A stretch of 64,000 bases of DNA from Mesorhizobium sp. (GCA_004963905.1 SUGL01000025.1:1-64000); one strand, 5' to 3'. Numbered from the stretch's first letter, positions 35,091-44,640 are shown. The notes: generated from the sequence alone by a model not told the origin. A program made the numbers and translations.

Positions 35091-37069
35091 ACCCCATCTT
35101 GGCTTCCACCAAACCCGCCATCGGCGGCATTTCGAGTTTTGAAGATCTGGAGGCTTTTCCGGACCGAACCGCACCAGTTGCAACCATGTTCAGCGGCGGT
35201 CTCGACAGCACCTATCTTCTCTACAAGCTGCAAAGCCTTGGCTTTGCGAACATTGAAGCTGTCGCAGCGGATGTCGGAACGCGCATCGATCAGCCTTTGT
35301 TGGAACGGACGGCAGCCATGTTCGGCGCGCGCTTTGTCTGCCTCGAAGGGCGGGATGCCTTTGTCGAACAAGGCGTGAAATCAGCCATTCGAGCCCACGC
35401 CAAGTACCTTGGCATCTATCCGTTGAGCAGTTCGTTGAGCCGTCCCATAATCGCATCTTTGGTTGTTAATCATGCAAGGTCAATCGGCTCACGGCTGGTT
35501 CTTCATACAGCAAACCTTTCTCAAAACAGTCTTCCGCGCCTTAACAATAGCATTAAGCGCTCAGGATTTTCCGGCAACTTCGGCAGTCCGTATGAATGCT
35601 CTGTGATATCCCGACAACAGAAGACCTCCGACCTGTCCAAGTGTGGAGCGACTTTTGTGGCGGACCGTACGTGGAGCGCGGACGAAAACCTCTGGTGTCG
35701 GGAATTCGAGTCGGGGCCTTTGGAAGATCCCGAGAACTTTTCCATCCCCGAGGAGGCATTTGCTTGGACGCGCAACATTCCCGCAGAGCAGCCGGTAGAG
35801 ATCAAACTCGGGTTTGCAGACGGAAGTCTCGTGTCAATTGATGACCGTGATGTTGCATTGGTCGACGCAATCCCGTTCCTGAATAACACGGTCGGCAAAT
35901 TCGGGCACGGCCGCTTTGTCGGGCTTGAACATATCACAACCGGCCAAAAGGTTCTCGAAGTCCGCGAGGCCCCTGCGGCGGCCATTATCTTCGACGCGCT
36001 GCGTCACCTCGAAACCGCTTCTCTTGACGTGGCATCAATCGTTTTGAAGCAAGGGCTTGAGCAAGCCTGGTCCCAAGAGGCGGTTTCAGGTGCATGGGGC
36101 AGTACTATTCACCAGATGTGCGAACGGGCCATTGCATCCGCCCTCGAGGGCGTTAGCGGGAGCGTCAGCTACATAGTCGATCACACACGCTTTTTACCTC
36201 GGTCGATCCGAGCCAGGACGCCGAGATACATTAGGGACCGCCACCTTTGGGAATACCAAGCCGCAACCCACATAGCGTCGTCCAAAGCGTTCCGTCCTCG
36301 CCAAGTCGCCAAAAGGGAGACACCCGTGGAAAACAACGCACCCCAGGCGCCGGCCAACCTCAGTCAACAATGCACTGACGGTCTGGTGACAAATGGATGG
36401 TGGTTTTCAAAAGGCGAGCGCGCCGAAGCCTGCTTTGGCATCGAAATTGATGCAGCCTGGAAGAACTTTGCTGACCATTGGAATCGACTTCTTCTCGATG
36501 AATACATGCGTGACGGCGGAACATATCGTTACCGGCGCTATAGCGCTTTTGAATATGACGCAACTGACGGAATCTTTAGGCTCCTACCCCACGCCCCCTA
36601 CGAACAATCAAAAAGTGTCAATCATCTGAATGGCGGCTTCAAGCGCCACTTCGAGCCCCTTGAAAACTCCTTTATAGACCATCCCGTCTTAGAAAAGATT
36701 CTGACAGGTTTCTGCAGAATTCTATGTGAAGCCGCCCGACATGATCGTTGGAATATCAAGATCCATCCCTACCGGATTGTCGCGCGCGATGGTGTAAACG
36801 GCAAACCGGCACCCGAGGGCCTTCACCAGGACGGGGTGGACTTCATTGCTTGCTATATGATTGGGCGGGTCAACGTCACCGGCGGCATGAGCATGATCAC
36901 CGACGCCTCAAAGGAGTTCCTCGGCGAGGTCGAAATGAACTCCCCGAATGATTTTGTGATCTGCAACGACCGCGAAACCTTTCACGATGTATCGTCGATT
37001 GTGGCCGAAAACCTGAAAATGCCGTACGCTTATCGCGACGTCCTTGTGATCGCCTTCGAGAAATTATAA
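35087..37069 (+). CDS. Fusion of argininosuccinate-synthase-like ligase and 2OG-Fe dioxygenase
   Basis: A 660-residue two-domain protein. Residues 1 to about 410 resemble argininosuccinate synthase: the PP-loop FSGGLDSTYLLYKL at 35-48, RPIIASLVVNHARSIGS, TANLSQNSLPRLNNS and CEFESGPLEDPE-like ADENLWCREFESGPLEDPEN. Residues about 430-660 match the PF10014 2OG-Fe dioxygenase family (isoleucine-hydroxylase type), with HQDG giving His580 and Asp582, FHDVSS with His633 and Arg650 near the end. Both domains look complete. A ligase that joins aspartate (or another amino acid) to a ureido or carboxyl group, with an attached amino-acid hydroxylase, suggests a modified amino acid or dipeptide product. 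It is translationally coupled to an exporter under a NifA-type promoter. The product is unknown. Confidence 0.8.
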   Translation: MNPILASTKPAIGGISSFEDLEAFPDRTAPVATMFSGGLDSTYLLYKLQSLGFANIEAVAADVGTRIDQPLLERTAAMFGARFVCLEGRDAFVEQGVKSAIRAHAKYLGIYPLSSSLSRPIIASLVVNHARSIGSRLVLHTANLSQNSLPRLNNSIKRSGFSGNFGSPYECSVISRQQKTSDLSKCGATFVADRTWSADENLWCREFESGPLEDPENFSIPEEAFAWTRNIPAEQPVEIKLGFADGSLVSIDDRDVALVDAIPFLNNTVGKFGHGRFVGLEHITTGQKVLEVREAPAAAIIFDALRHLETASLDVASIVLKQGLEQAWSQEAVSGAWGSTIHQMCERAIASALEGVSGSVSYIVDHTRFLPRSIRARTPRYIRDRHLWEYQAATHIASSKAFRPRQVAKRETPVENNAPQAPANLSQQCTDGLVTNGWWFSKGERAEACFGIEIDAAWKNFADHWNRLLLDEYMRDGGTYRYRRYSAFEYDATDGIFRLLPHAPYEQSKSVNHLNGGFKRHFEPLENSFIDHPVLEKILTGFCRILCEAARHDRWNIKIHPYRIVARDGVNGKPAPEGLHQDGVDFIACYMIGRVNVTGGMSMITDASKEFLGEVEMNSPNDFVICNDRETFHDVSSIVAENLKMPYAYRDVLVIAFEKL

Positions 37070-37288
37070 CGCCCAGCGCGCCGAGAGCATTTTCAACAAG
37101 GTTCAATACGGCTTGGTATCCTCGGGTGTTCCTGGTGCGGGAACAATGCAGGATTAATTTCTTGCATCTAAACACCTAGATAGCAGTTTCGCCTCCTCTG
37201 GTATGATGGTTTTTGGCCTCGCGGATCTCGCGTATACGAATGACCGTGGTCACCCCCGATCTTCGCAAGAAAGTGAGAAATTATCCTC
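37070..37288. other. Short stretch after the fusion gene
   Basis: No gene and no clear terminator. The sequence leads directly into the truncated aminotransferase. Confidence 0.35.
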
Positions 37289-37912
37289 ATGCTGTCCGAC
37301 GAGGTGGTCTGCGGCTTCGGAGGCACCGGGAACTGGTTTGGTAGCCAGACATTTGGCATGGAACCGGACATGCTCTCGATCGCCAAGGGGCTTTCATCCG
37401 GTCACCTGCCCATTGGCGGCGTCATTATCTCCGACAAGATTTATCAATGCGTCGCTGACGAGGCCCACAAGGTCGGCGTGTTCGGTCACGGTTTCACCTA
37501 CTCCGGTCATCCGGTGATAGCGGCCGTCGCCGCCGAGGCGATCAGGATCTACCGCGAGATCGATTTCGTGACCCAGGCGCGTCGTCTCGGCGATCACTTG
37601 CATGGAGCCCTCGCGGACGCGCTCGGCGACCATCCGCTTGTCGGTGAAGCCCGCGGCCGCGGCTTCATCGCGGGGGTTCAGATCGTCGAGGATCGTGCGC
37701 CCGTCGCGTCTTCGCGCCCGAGCTGAGGATCGGCGATGTCGAGCGGCGGTGCCGCGAGCACGGCGTCATGATCCGCAATATGGGAGACGTGCTTGCAATC
37801 TGTCCGCCCTATGTAATCACCGAAAGCGAGATCGACGCCTTGGTTGACGGCATTCGTTCTGCACTCGACGGCGCCGCTGCTGCGAATTCCCGGGTCGGTC
37901 GGGTGGCATGAG
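37289..37912 (+). pseudogene. Class III aminotransferase, C-terminal half with frameshift
   Basis: The frame opens at LSDEVVCGFGGTGNWFGSQT and continues through LSIAKGLSSGHLPIGGVIIS (PLP Lys) and GHGFTYSGHPVIAAVAAEAI, then shifts near 37715 into VMIRNMGDVLAICPPYVITE before the stop. The whole N-terminal half is missing. It is related to, but not identical with, the intact enzyme at 28200. Confidence 0.8.
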
Positions 37913-38023
37913 TTCCAGCATTAAGACCGACTGCTTCACTTCAGTGGATATTATCGAGCAAACGCTCACCCGAGGGGTGCACTTCATCCGTGTCCGGTAC
38001 AAAACGTCACCCATGTCTCAGGT

Positions 38024-38269
38024 GGGGCACGCCGCTCGCCAACGACACCGAGTTCGGCCTCGCGGCCTACTTCTACACCGGCGGTCTCGGTCGCGCCTTC
38101 CGCGTGATGGAAGGACTGAAGTACCGGCGTCAATGAAGGCCTGATCACCACGCCGGAGGTGCCGTTCCGCGGCGTCAAGGAATCGGGCCTCGGCAAGGAA
38201 GGCGGCCTCCAGGGCATCGTGGATTATCTCGACACCAAACATGTCTGCATCGGCGGTCTCGGCCTCTAG
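38024..38269 (+). pseudogene. Aldehyde dehydrogenase (GabD-like), C-terminal remnant
   Basis: Frames read PLANDTEFGLAAYFYTGGLG, then RAFRVMEGLKY and, shifted by one base, EGLITTPEVPFRGVKESGLG, with the stop after HVCIGGL. This is the last 80 residues of a succinate-semialdehyde dehydrogenase. It follows the aminotransferase remnant directly, so an aminotransferase-dehydrogenase (gabT-gabD like) pair once stood here. Confidence 0.75.
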
Positions 38270-38337
38270 TGGTTCCCGCCTGACATAGGAGTCCAATCAG
38301 AGATTCCCTTTCTGGCCTGCGCGTGCGAGTCTGGCGC

Positions 38338-39010
38338 ATGCGCACAGGAAGATCGTTCACCGTTTCGTCGGCCGATCGCGTCCGTCTGACGGCGCTGATC
38401 AGGGATCGCAACGCCCCGCAAAAGCATGTCTGGCGCGCCGAGATCGTGCTTTTGCCCGCCGACGGCGTCGGCACCGGCGAGGTCATGCGCCGCATCGGCA
38501 AGTCGAAGACCGACGTCTGGCGCTGGCAGGAGCGCTTTGCCGCGGAAGGCTGTGACGGGCCGCTGCGCGACAAGACGCGACAGTCGCGCATTCCGCCGCT
38601 CGGTCCCGATGTCGGCGAGCGCGTCGTGGCACTGACGCTTGCCGATCCGCCGGGCGAGAGGACCCACTGGACCGCCGACATGATGGCGCAAGCCGCCGCA
38701 ATCAGCGCCAGCGCCGTCAGGCGCATCTGGAAGGCGCATGGTCTCGCACCCCACCGCTGGCGCCAGTTCAAGCTCTCCAATGATCCGAAGTTCCTCGACA
38801 AGTTGCGCGACGTCGTCGGCCTCTATCTCGATGCGCCGGCCCATGCCATCGTTCTGTCGGTCGATGAAAAGAGCCAGATCCAGGCGCTCGACCGCACCCA
38901 ACCCGGCCTGCCGATGAAGAAGGGGCGGCTCGGTACGATGAGGCACGACTACAAGCGCAACGGCACCACCACCCTGTTCGCCGCCCTTAACGTCCACTAT
39001 TGTCCCGTTG
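38338..39010 (+). pseudogene. IS630-family transposase, truncated
   Basis: From MRTGRSFTVSSADRVRLTAL the frame runs intact through the helix-turn-helix (MRRIGKSKTDVWRWQERFAA), the linker with TADMMAQAAAISASAVRRIW and the first catalytic block HAIVLSVDEKSQIQALDRTQ. It then breaks off after TTTLFAALNV, before the rest of the DDE domain. The 3' end is replaced by unrelated sequence. Confidence 0.85.
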
Positions 39011-39082
39011 ACGAGAATATCATCTTAGTTGCTTTAACAATTTGTTCTCCACTTCCGTCTCCATCGTATCTCAGTCAACGCG

Positions 39083-39508
39083 ATGGAGCAGGAAATAACT
39101 ACAGACATTGTGAAAGTGGAAGAAGGCAGGGCAACCGGCTCTAATCGTGACGTGCCGCTCTCAGATTATGAGGCGGAAGCCCTAAGCCATCTTGCGGTGG
39201 CGCTGGGTGGCATTTCGACGACCATTCGGTCCGCCGCCTACAAACACGCGCTAAACTCTAGTCACGCGATGAAGCCCCTAAAGGAGACGGAGGACGCGCT
39301 TACCGACTACGACGCCTTGGCGAGGGCGGCGGGCCGAAAGCAGCCGAAAGCGGCGGAGGAGGACGACAGGAAGGGGGACGCCCTAGCGAGAGAGGCCGCC
39401 GCACAGGTCAGCAGGATCGTTCAGACCCGATCTTTCCCGCTGGAGCAGACCGCGAAGGGTACCGGTGGCGTCAACGGACTACGTTCGGCAGGTGGTCATG
39501 GCAGATAG
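39083..39508 (+). CDS. Hypothetical protein, uncertain
   Basis: A 141-codon frame with ATG at 39083 and no good ribosome site. The product is rich in Ala, Glu and Lys, with a helical, charged centre (YDALARAAGRKQPKAAEEDD). I do not recognise a family. It sits between a truncated IS630 and a truncated recombinase gene, so it may itself be a fragment. Confidence 0.3.
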   Translation: MEQEITTDIVKVEEGRATGSNRDVPLSDYEAEALSHLAVALGGISTTIRSAAYKHALNSSHAMKPLKETEDALTDYDALARAAGRKQPKAAEEDDRKGDALAREAAAQVSRIVQTRSFPLEQTAKGTGGVNGLRSAGGHGR

Positions 39509-39925
39509 TCAGCTTGGAGCAGTGTCGGCACTGGGACACGCGCGGCGAGTGGCTCCAGAACGCTTCCTTGCTTCTGTTCCCAGTGTAGATAATAATCCGG
39601 ATGCTCCGCTTCTGACCTCTTTTTCGGACTATCTGAGCAGGGTGTGCGGACTGGAGTCAAAGTCCCGCGAAGGCGTTCTCCTAGGCAGCCGCCGCTTTCT
39701 GGATTGGTTCCATCACCACCATTCCCGGCCAAGACCTCGGCGCGTTGACGGCTGAGCATGTCCTTGCCGCTGTCGAACATCGGCTGTCACTATCGGCGAC
39801 CTCCGGTACCCGCACCGCAGCAACTTCTCACATCCGGACATTTCTTCGGTTTTTGTATTGGGCTGGCCACCACGACCAGAATCTCGCGCGCGTCGTCCCC
39901 AGGACGCCCCACTGGCGTTTGGTTC
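39500..39925 (+). pseudogene. Tyrosine recombinase, N-terminal core-binding domain remnant
   Basis: Two frames together read FSDYLSRVCGLESKSREGVL, SRRFLDWFHHH and, shifted near 39735, LTAEHVLAAVEHRLSLSATS and THIRTFLRFLYWAGHHDQNL-like sequence. This is the SAM-like core-binding domain of an XerC/D-type or IS-associated recombinase. The catalytic domain is missing; it is replaced at 39931 by the duplicated small-gene fragment. Confidence 0.65.
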
Positions 39926-39930
39926 ATCTG

Positions 39931-40122
39931 ACCCTCGAACTCGGCTACGGCCCGTCGACGGTCTTCTTCACATGGGTCGGATTCGACGAAATGGACGAGG
40001 TCACAGGCGACGGCCATGCTGAACTGCTCGACGACGGCTCCATCGAGATCACCTTCGTTATCACAATGGCGACGAGGCAATCCTCAAGGCCAAACGGGAC
40101 ACTTCTTCAACGGCCTGCTAGG
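39931..40122 (+). repeat. Second copy of the small-gene fragment at 7660-7852
   Basis: About 192 bases are nearly identical to 7660-7852, from ACCCTCGAACTCGGCTACGG to CAACGGCCTGCTAGG. This copy has lost one base near 40058, changing the frame, and lacks the first 35 codons. The two lie 32 kb apart in the same orientation. Confidence 0.85.
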
Positions 40123-40362
40123 AGATCCGTGTTCGCCTTGCGCTGACAAAGAAGCTCACACATGACGTCCGGGAGACGATGCCGCAAAGGATTTGGCCGA
40201 AGCATTCCACCCACAATACCAAAGCCCGTCCCGATCCAAAGCGCTTCTAAGCACTCGATCTCAGGCGCGAGGCCGGCTGGCCAGTGCACCTTCTTGGTCC
40301 GCCGGAAGAGAGCCCCGCCTCTCGACAATGGCTTCATGAGGTCTCGCCCTGCAGTGTCGACC

Positions 40363-40396
40363 GTAAAAAAGGGCGCGCGAGGCGCCCTTCATTTTA
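40363..40396 (-). terminator. Intrinsic terminator of the prolyl oligopeptidase-OmpW operon
   Basis: On the minus strand AGGGCGC and GCGCCCT form a GC-rich stem with a short loop followed by TTTTTTA, 35 bases past the OmpW stop. A textbook intrinsic terminator. Confidence 0.85.
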
Positions 40397-40430
40397 AACC
40401 GGCAGTCGGGAAGCGGACTTCACTTGATAT

Positions 40431-41129
40431 TCAAAAGCGGTAGGTGACACCTGCGCCTATCAGCCAGGGATCGAGCTCCGCCTTCCCCGTCAGCTTCGCG
40501 CCGGCCACCGTGACGTCGAAGTCCGGCCTCAGGAAAAGCTTCTTCACGTCGAAGTTGAGGCCCCAGTGCTGGTCCACCATGTAGTCGAATCCGACCTGCA
40601 GCGCCGTGCCGAACGTGTTCTTCACCTTGAGAGCGTCAGCGCTGCCAGTGTCCTGGTTATAGAAGATCGTGTAGTTCACGCCGGCGCCGACATAAGGCTT
40701 GAACGCGCCGAGATCGGTAAAATGGTACTGGAACGTGAGCGTCGGCGGCAGCAGCCGAACTTTGCCGATGTTGCCCAACCCACCGATCGTCCCTTGGCCC
40801 GCGATGTTGGCATAGGTGGTACCGAGTATGAGTTCGGCGGCGATGTTGTCGTTAAAGAAATACGAGATATCGAGTTCCGGCGTCACCGTGTCCGAATAGG
40901 AAAGACCGGAGCCGGGAAGCGTACCAACGTAGCCCAGATCTTTCGTAACGACGCCCAACGCCCGCAGGCGGACCTGCCAAGGGCTTGGCGCTTCGGTGAC
41001 CGAGGCTCCCGTCTCCGCCAGGACGGTCTCTGCTTGCGCAGGCTCCGCGGCGACGGCCTGCTGTCCCACCATGATTAGGGCCACCGCCGCTGCTATTGCC
41101 CGCGTTACGCCCATTCGCGTTCTCGCCAT
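40431..41129 (-). CDS. ompW: OmpW-family outer-membrane protein
   Basis: A 232-residue protein started at ATG 41129, preceded by AAGGAG eight bases upstream. A signal peptide covers about residues 1-30 (IAAAVALIMVGQQAVA, then AEPAQAE). The mature part has the alternating beta-strand pattern of the small OmpW barrel: WQVRLRALGVVTKDLGYVG, FNDNIAAELILGTTYANIAG, LTFQYHFTDLGAFKPYVGAG and the C-terminal GAGVTYRF ending in Phe. OmpW barrels pass small hydrophobic molecules. The gene follows a prolyl oligopeptidase after 38 bases and shares its NifA-type promoter. Confidence 0.9.
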   Translation of the reverse strand: MARTRMGVTRAIAAAVALIMVGQQAVAAEPAQAETVLAETGASVTEAPSPWQVRLRALGVVTKDLGYVGTLPGSGLSYSDTVTPELDISYFFNDNIAAELILGTTYANIAGQGTIGGLGNIGKVRLLPPTLTFQYHFTDLGAFKPYVGAGVNYTIFYNQDTGSADALKVKNTFGTALQVGFDYMVDQHWGLNFDVKKLFLRPDFDVTVAGAKLTGKAELDPWLIGAGVTYRF

Positions 41130-41167
41130 GATATTCACTCCTTGATGTTCAGAAAGGATGCACTGCA

Positions 41168-43330
41168 CTATTTCGTCTCCTGCTCGAATGAATTGTTGAT
41201 GGAGCTCAAATGCCCCTCTTGCGTTGCAACGCGTTCCGCCATCTCCGGAAGGTGATCGTTGAAGCCGATTGCGCTGCGGAGAAAATTGGTGCCTAGACTG
41301 ATGAATGCGGCTTGCTCCCGATTGTCCTTGCCGTAGCCGTGCCCGCCTGCGCTGGCCTCGTAGAAGTAAGCGGGATAGCCAAGAGCCTGCAGTTTTGCGG
41401 CCATCTTGCGCGCATGGCCCGGATGGACGCGGTCGTCGCGTTTCGTGGTGGCGATCAGGATAGGCGGATAGGGCTGTCCCGGCGCCGCGGCGTGATAGGC
41501 GGAGATTTCCTTCAGGAAAGCCCAATCGTGAGCCTTGTCCGGATCGCCATATTCGTCGATCCAGCTCGCGCCCGCCAAGAGCTTGGTGTAGCGACGCATG
41601 TCGATAAGCGGAACTGTGCAGAACAGAGCCCCGAAATGCTCAGGATAGCGGGTCAGCATGTTTGCGATCAGCAGGCCGCCATTTGAGCCGCCCTCAGCGG
41701 CAATCCGCCTCGGCAGGGTGATGCCCCTTCGCACGAGGTCGGCGGCAACGGCGGCGAAATCGTCATGGGCGAGACGCTTGCCCTCCCTGCGCCCGGCATC
41801 GTGCCAGCGGGTGCCGAACTCGCCGCCGCCGCGGATGTTCGCCTCCACACACGTGCCGCCGCGCTCGAGCCACAGCTTGCCCAGCGGGGAGTTGTAGTAG
41901 GGCAGGAGTGATATGCCGAACCCGCCATAAGCGGAAAGGTGAATCGGAGCATCTCCGTTCCCGTTCGCCGGACCAACCTGCGTATAGGGGATCAGCTCAT
42001 GATCGATAGAGACTGCCTCGTGGCGCGTGACCACCAGTCCGGATGCATCGAAATTCTCCGGGCTGCGCTTCAGGATTGCTGAAGCGCTGAGAGACGGCGC
42101 GGCATTGAGATCGAATAGCAAGAGCTGCGGCGGCGTGATCGGATCCTGAGCACAGACCAGGACCTCTCCATTGGTCTCGTGAACTGCCGCATCGAATGAC
42201 CAGACGTGGACAGTCCCTTCGGCGGGCAGGGTGTCCAGGACTCGGCGCGTCCATTCCTGGTGGCCGGGAGTGAACATCTCGAAACGCGGTACCAGATTGA
42301 CGAGGTAAGAGATAATGAGCTTCCCGTCATTCCAGAAGAATGACTGCAGGGGGCGCCTTTCCCCTGGTTGAAACAGGGTCTCAAAACGGCGTCCGCCTGC
42401 GAGGAAAGAGGAAAGCGAGATGACGATCAGCGCGTCGGCGGGATGGGTGGTGCCTCCCACCGTCCAGGGCTTGCGCGGCCTTACCGCCAGCCAGTCGCCG
42501 AAGACCCGCCACGACGCGTCGCGAGGAAGATCGATCTGCGTCCTCGGCCCGCTCCTGTCGCCGATCCAACTGATCTTCTCGAAGAAGGCCCGTTTCTCAA
42601 TGAACCAAAGGCGCTCGCTGCGGCCGGTGCGGTCCGAATGACCAGACACCTCGAGGCTCTCCAACCCGGCCTCGAAGATTACCGGCGTGGTGAGGGGATC
42701 CGCGTCACGCTTCCACACTCGCACGGTGCGCGCGTAGCCGGAGCGGGTGGCCATGCCATTACCAAGCGCACTGGAAAGCAGAAGCGTGTCAGGGTCCAGC
42801 CAACTAACGTAGCCTTTGGCCTCGGGGAGATTGAAACCGTCCGCCACAAAGCTCAGAGAGATCAGGTCGAATTCGCGATGCACGACCGCGTCGCTGCCGC
42901 CGCGCGACAGGCGCAGAACGGCTCTTTCCCGTCTCTCCGGCTCGACGGACGCGCCGTCCCAGATCCAATCCTCTCCGTCGCTAGCCGCGAGAGCATCTAG
43001 ATCGAGCAGTAGCTCCCATTGGGGATCCGCCTTCATGTAGGCGGCAAGGGTGGTCCGGCGCCACAGTCCGCGTGGATTTCCGGCATCTCGCCAATAATTG
43101 TAGAGGTACTGACCACGGCGCGCGATCAGGGGAAGGTTGTCGCAATTGTCGAAAATGGCTGTCAGAGCCGCCCGGTCGCGCTCGAACTGCGTTCCACCGA
43201 AGTGCTTCAGGGTCTTTGCCGACTGGCCGGCGGCCCAGGCAAGTGCCCGCTCGCCCTCTACATCTTCAAGCCAGAGATAGGGATCGTCGTCGGGAGCATC
43301 CAGCGTTGGACGGACATCAAATGCGTTCAT
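41168..43330 (-). CDS. Prolyl oligopeptidase family serine peptidase (S9A)
   Basis: A 720-residue S9 peptidase. The N-terminal propeller starts after DDPYLWLEDVEGERALAWAA; the hydrolase domain has NIRGGGEFGTRWHDAGRREG, the nucleophile motif GGSNGG, Asp in TKRDDRVHPGHARK and His in ASAGGHGYGKDN. The catalytic triad is complete. There is no signal peptide, so it is cytoplasmic and cleaves short proline-containing peptides. The gene is about 150 bases downstream of a -24/-12 promoter with a NifA site (43481-43557) and is followed by ompW. It is therefore probably expressed in nitrogen-fixing bacteroids. Confidence 0.92.
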   Translation of the reverse strand: MNAFDVRPTLDAPDDDPYLWLEDVEGERALAWAAGQSAKTLKHFGGTQFERDRAALTAIFDNCDNLPLIARRGQYLYNYWRDAGNPRGLWRRTTLAAYMKADPQWELLLDLDALAASDGEDWIWDGASVEPERRERAVLRLSRGGSDAVVHREFDLISLSFVADGFNLPEAKGYVSWLDPDTLLLSSALGNGMATRSGYARTVRVWKRDADPLTTPVIFEAGLESLEVSGHSDRTGRSERLWFIEKRAFFEKISWIGDRSGPRTQIDLPRDASWRVFGDWLAVRPRKPWTVGGTTHPADALIVISLSSFLAGGRRFETLFQPGERRPLQSFFWNDGKLIISYLVNLVPRFEMFTPGHQEWTRRVLDTLPAEGTVHVWSFDAAVHETNGEVLVCAQDPITPPQLLLFDLNAAPSLSASAILKRSPENFDASGLVVTRHEAVSIDHELIPYTQVGPANGNGDAPIHLSAYGGFGISLLPYYNSPLGKLWLERGGTCVEANIRGGGEFGTRWHDAGRREGKRLAHDDFAAVAADLVRRGITLPRRIAAEGGSNGGLLIANMLTRYPEHFGALFCTVPLIDMRRYTKLLAGASWIDEYGDPDKAHDWAFLKEISAYHAAAPGQPYPPILIATTKRDDRVHPGHARKMAAKLQALGYPAYFYEASAGGHGYGKDNREQAAFISLGTNFLRSAIGFNDHLPEMAERVATQEGHLSSINNSFEQETK

Positions 43331-43462
43331 GTCCGGACAGCCTTCAGAAAGAAGGGATAGAGGCTTCCGTCGGCTCGGGAACGCTCAGTGTTGGTAGCGG
43401 CGCCCACATGTTCGAAAAGCGTGATCATTGATGAGTTCTTCCAGTCGGTGCGGCATCGCAGG

Positions 43463-43797
43463 GCTTTTGCGCATAGGATCGCAACCGTCGTGCCAACTGG
43501 GAAAATCGTTTCGGAACAATGCGATCGCTCTGGAAGCGTTGTGTCACATGTCCGACATCGTCGAGAATCCGACAACGAGTGCTCCTCCTAATCACCGGAT
43601 CAACCTCCGGCGCCAGTCGGTGACACCGTGCAGAACTCGAGCAGTGAAGCTCATTGGTGAACTTGGTTGACGCCCAACATCTTCGCTCTGGAGCGCTTCA
43701 CGCACACGGATTCATGGCAGACACCATGAGGCGATCGATGCGGTTAGCGACCAAGCTGGCTGCGCCTGTGGGTTTCAGCCGCCAGTTGGAAGCAGCG
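43463..43797. repeat. Left arm of a 335-bp inverted repeat carrying a NifA promoter
   Basis: Nearly identical, in opposite orientation, to 44703-45036. Shared landmarks are GCTTTTGCGCATAGGA at the outer end, the sigma-54 promoter, the NifA site, CCGACAACGAGTGCTCCTCC in the middle and GCCGCCAGTTGGAAGCAGCG at the inner end. Differences are a handful of substitutions and one single-base indel. The arms enclose about 905 bases. Confidence 0.9.
43481..43557 (-). promoter_or_regulatory. NifA/sigma-54 promoter of the prolyl oligopeptidase operon
   Basis: On the minus strand TGGCACGACGGTTGC (43495 to 43481) is a perfect -24/-12 sequence. Upstream of it TGT-CGGACATGTG-ACA (43557 to 43542) is a NifA site. 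The promoter points at the S9 peptidase gene, whose start is 150 bases away. Confidence 0.85.
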
Positions 43798-43799
43798 GA

Positions 43800-44640
43800 G
43801 TTCTGAGGAGATGCGACGAGCGCCCCCAAAGCTCGCGAAGCGCATTGAAATACGTGAGCACTGTCAGATACGGATCGGCGGGATCTTCCCCTTCTTGCGT
43901 CGGGCTGGAAGTCAGTGCCTGCGCGCCTGCCAGCAGGGTCTGCATGCTCCGAACAAAGAGGAGTTTAGGCCCGCGATCCTGACTCGCCACACCGACGTAG
44001 AGGCGGGCTGGCTCTCGTGTCGATGGCACAGTCCTGGCGAAGAAGCTGTCGGTACGGTGGATGCCGGGTGGCGGAATTACGGCCGTCTCCGAACGATCGA
44101 ACAAGGCTGCGATCTGTTTCTCCGCCCTTCGGACGGTCGCGGTCGAAGCGACGATTTTGGACGAATGAGTCCATGAAGACCCGGCCGCGACGACAGCAGG
44201 TCGATCGCTGTTTCGTAGAGTGCGGCCACCGTTCCAAGCGGGCCAGAGATCAGGTGCAGTTCGTCCTAGTTGACAAGATCCGGCGGATCGAGCCGATGCC
44301 CGTTTCCGAAGGGGCGACCTTCGCCTGGCTCATACGCGCCGAAGAACCCCTTGTCCGGATCATACCGGTCTACGTGTCCAAAGAATGCGCCGCTCTTGCC
44401 AATCCATGGAAGGGAGGCAAATTTGTCCACCGTGGCGATGAGAAATGCGGGAAGACGGCGGTAAATTGGCTCGTCCACCACGAGCACCGGCAGGTGTCGA
44501 TCCCGCGTGAAGTCCTTCGGCGTTCTCGCATTTGAGCACTAGATTCTGCGGAGCCGTCCTGTTGGGCGTGAAGTGGAAGCTCTCTGGCTTGAAGGGCTCA
44601 CCACACCACGGACATGCCTTCAGTGGCACCGGGGATTTCG
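43800..44640 (-). pseudogene. DrmA-like (DISARM) helicase fragment, decayed
   Basis: Minus-strand pieces read CPWCGEPFKPESFHF, RLPAFLIATVDKFASLPWIG, GAFFGHVDRYDPDKGFFGAY, RLDPPDLVN-stop-DELHLIS and GPLGTVAALYETAIDLL. These are followed by LFDRSETAVIPPPGI, TDSFFARTVPSTREPARLYV and DPYLTVLTYFNALREL. The order fits the central part of the large helicase DrmA of DISARM anti-phage islands (zinc-knuckle-like CPWCG, then the helicase core with a D-E-L-H box). An amber codon precedes the DELH box where Gln is usual, and there are several frameshifts. Both gene ends are missing. Recognition is from memory of the family and should be confirmed. Confidence 0.6.
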
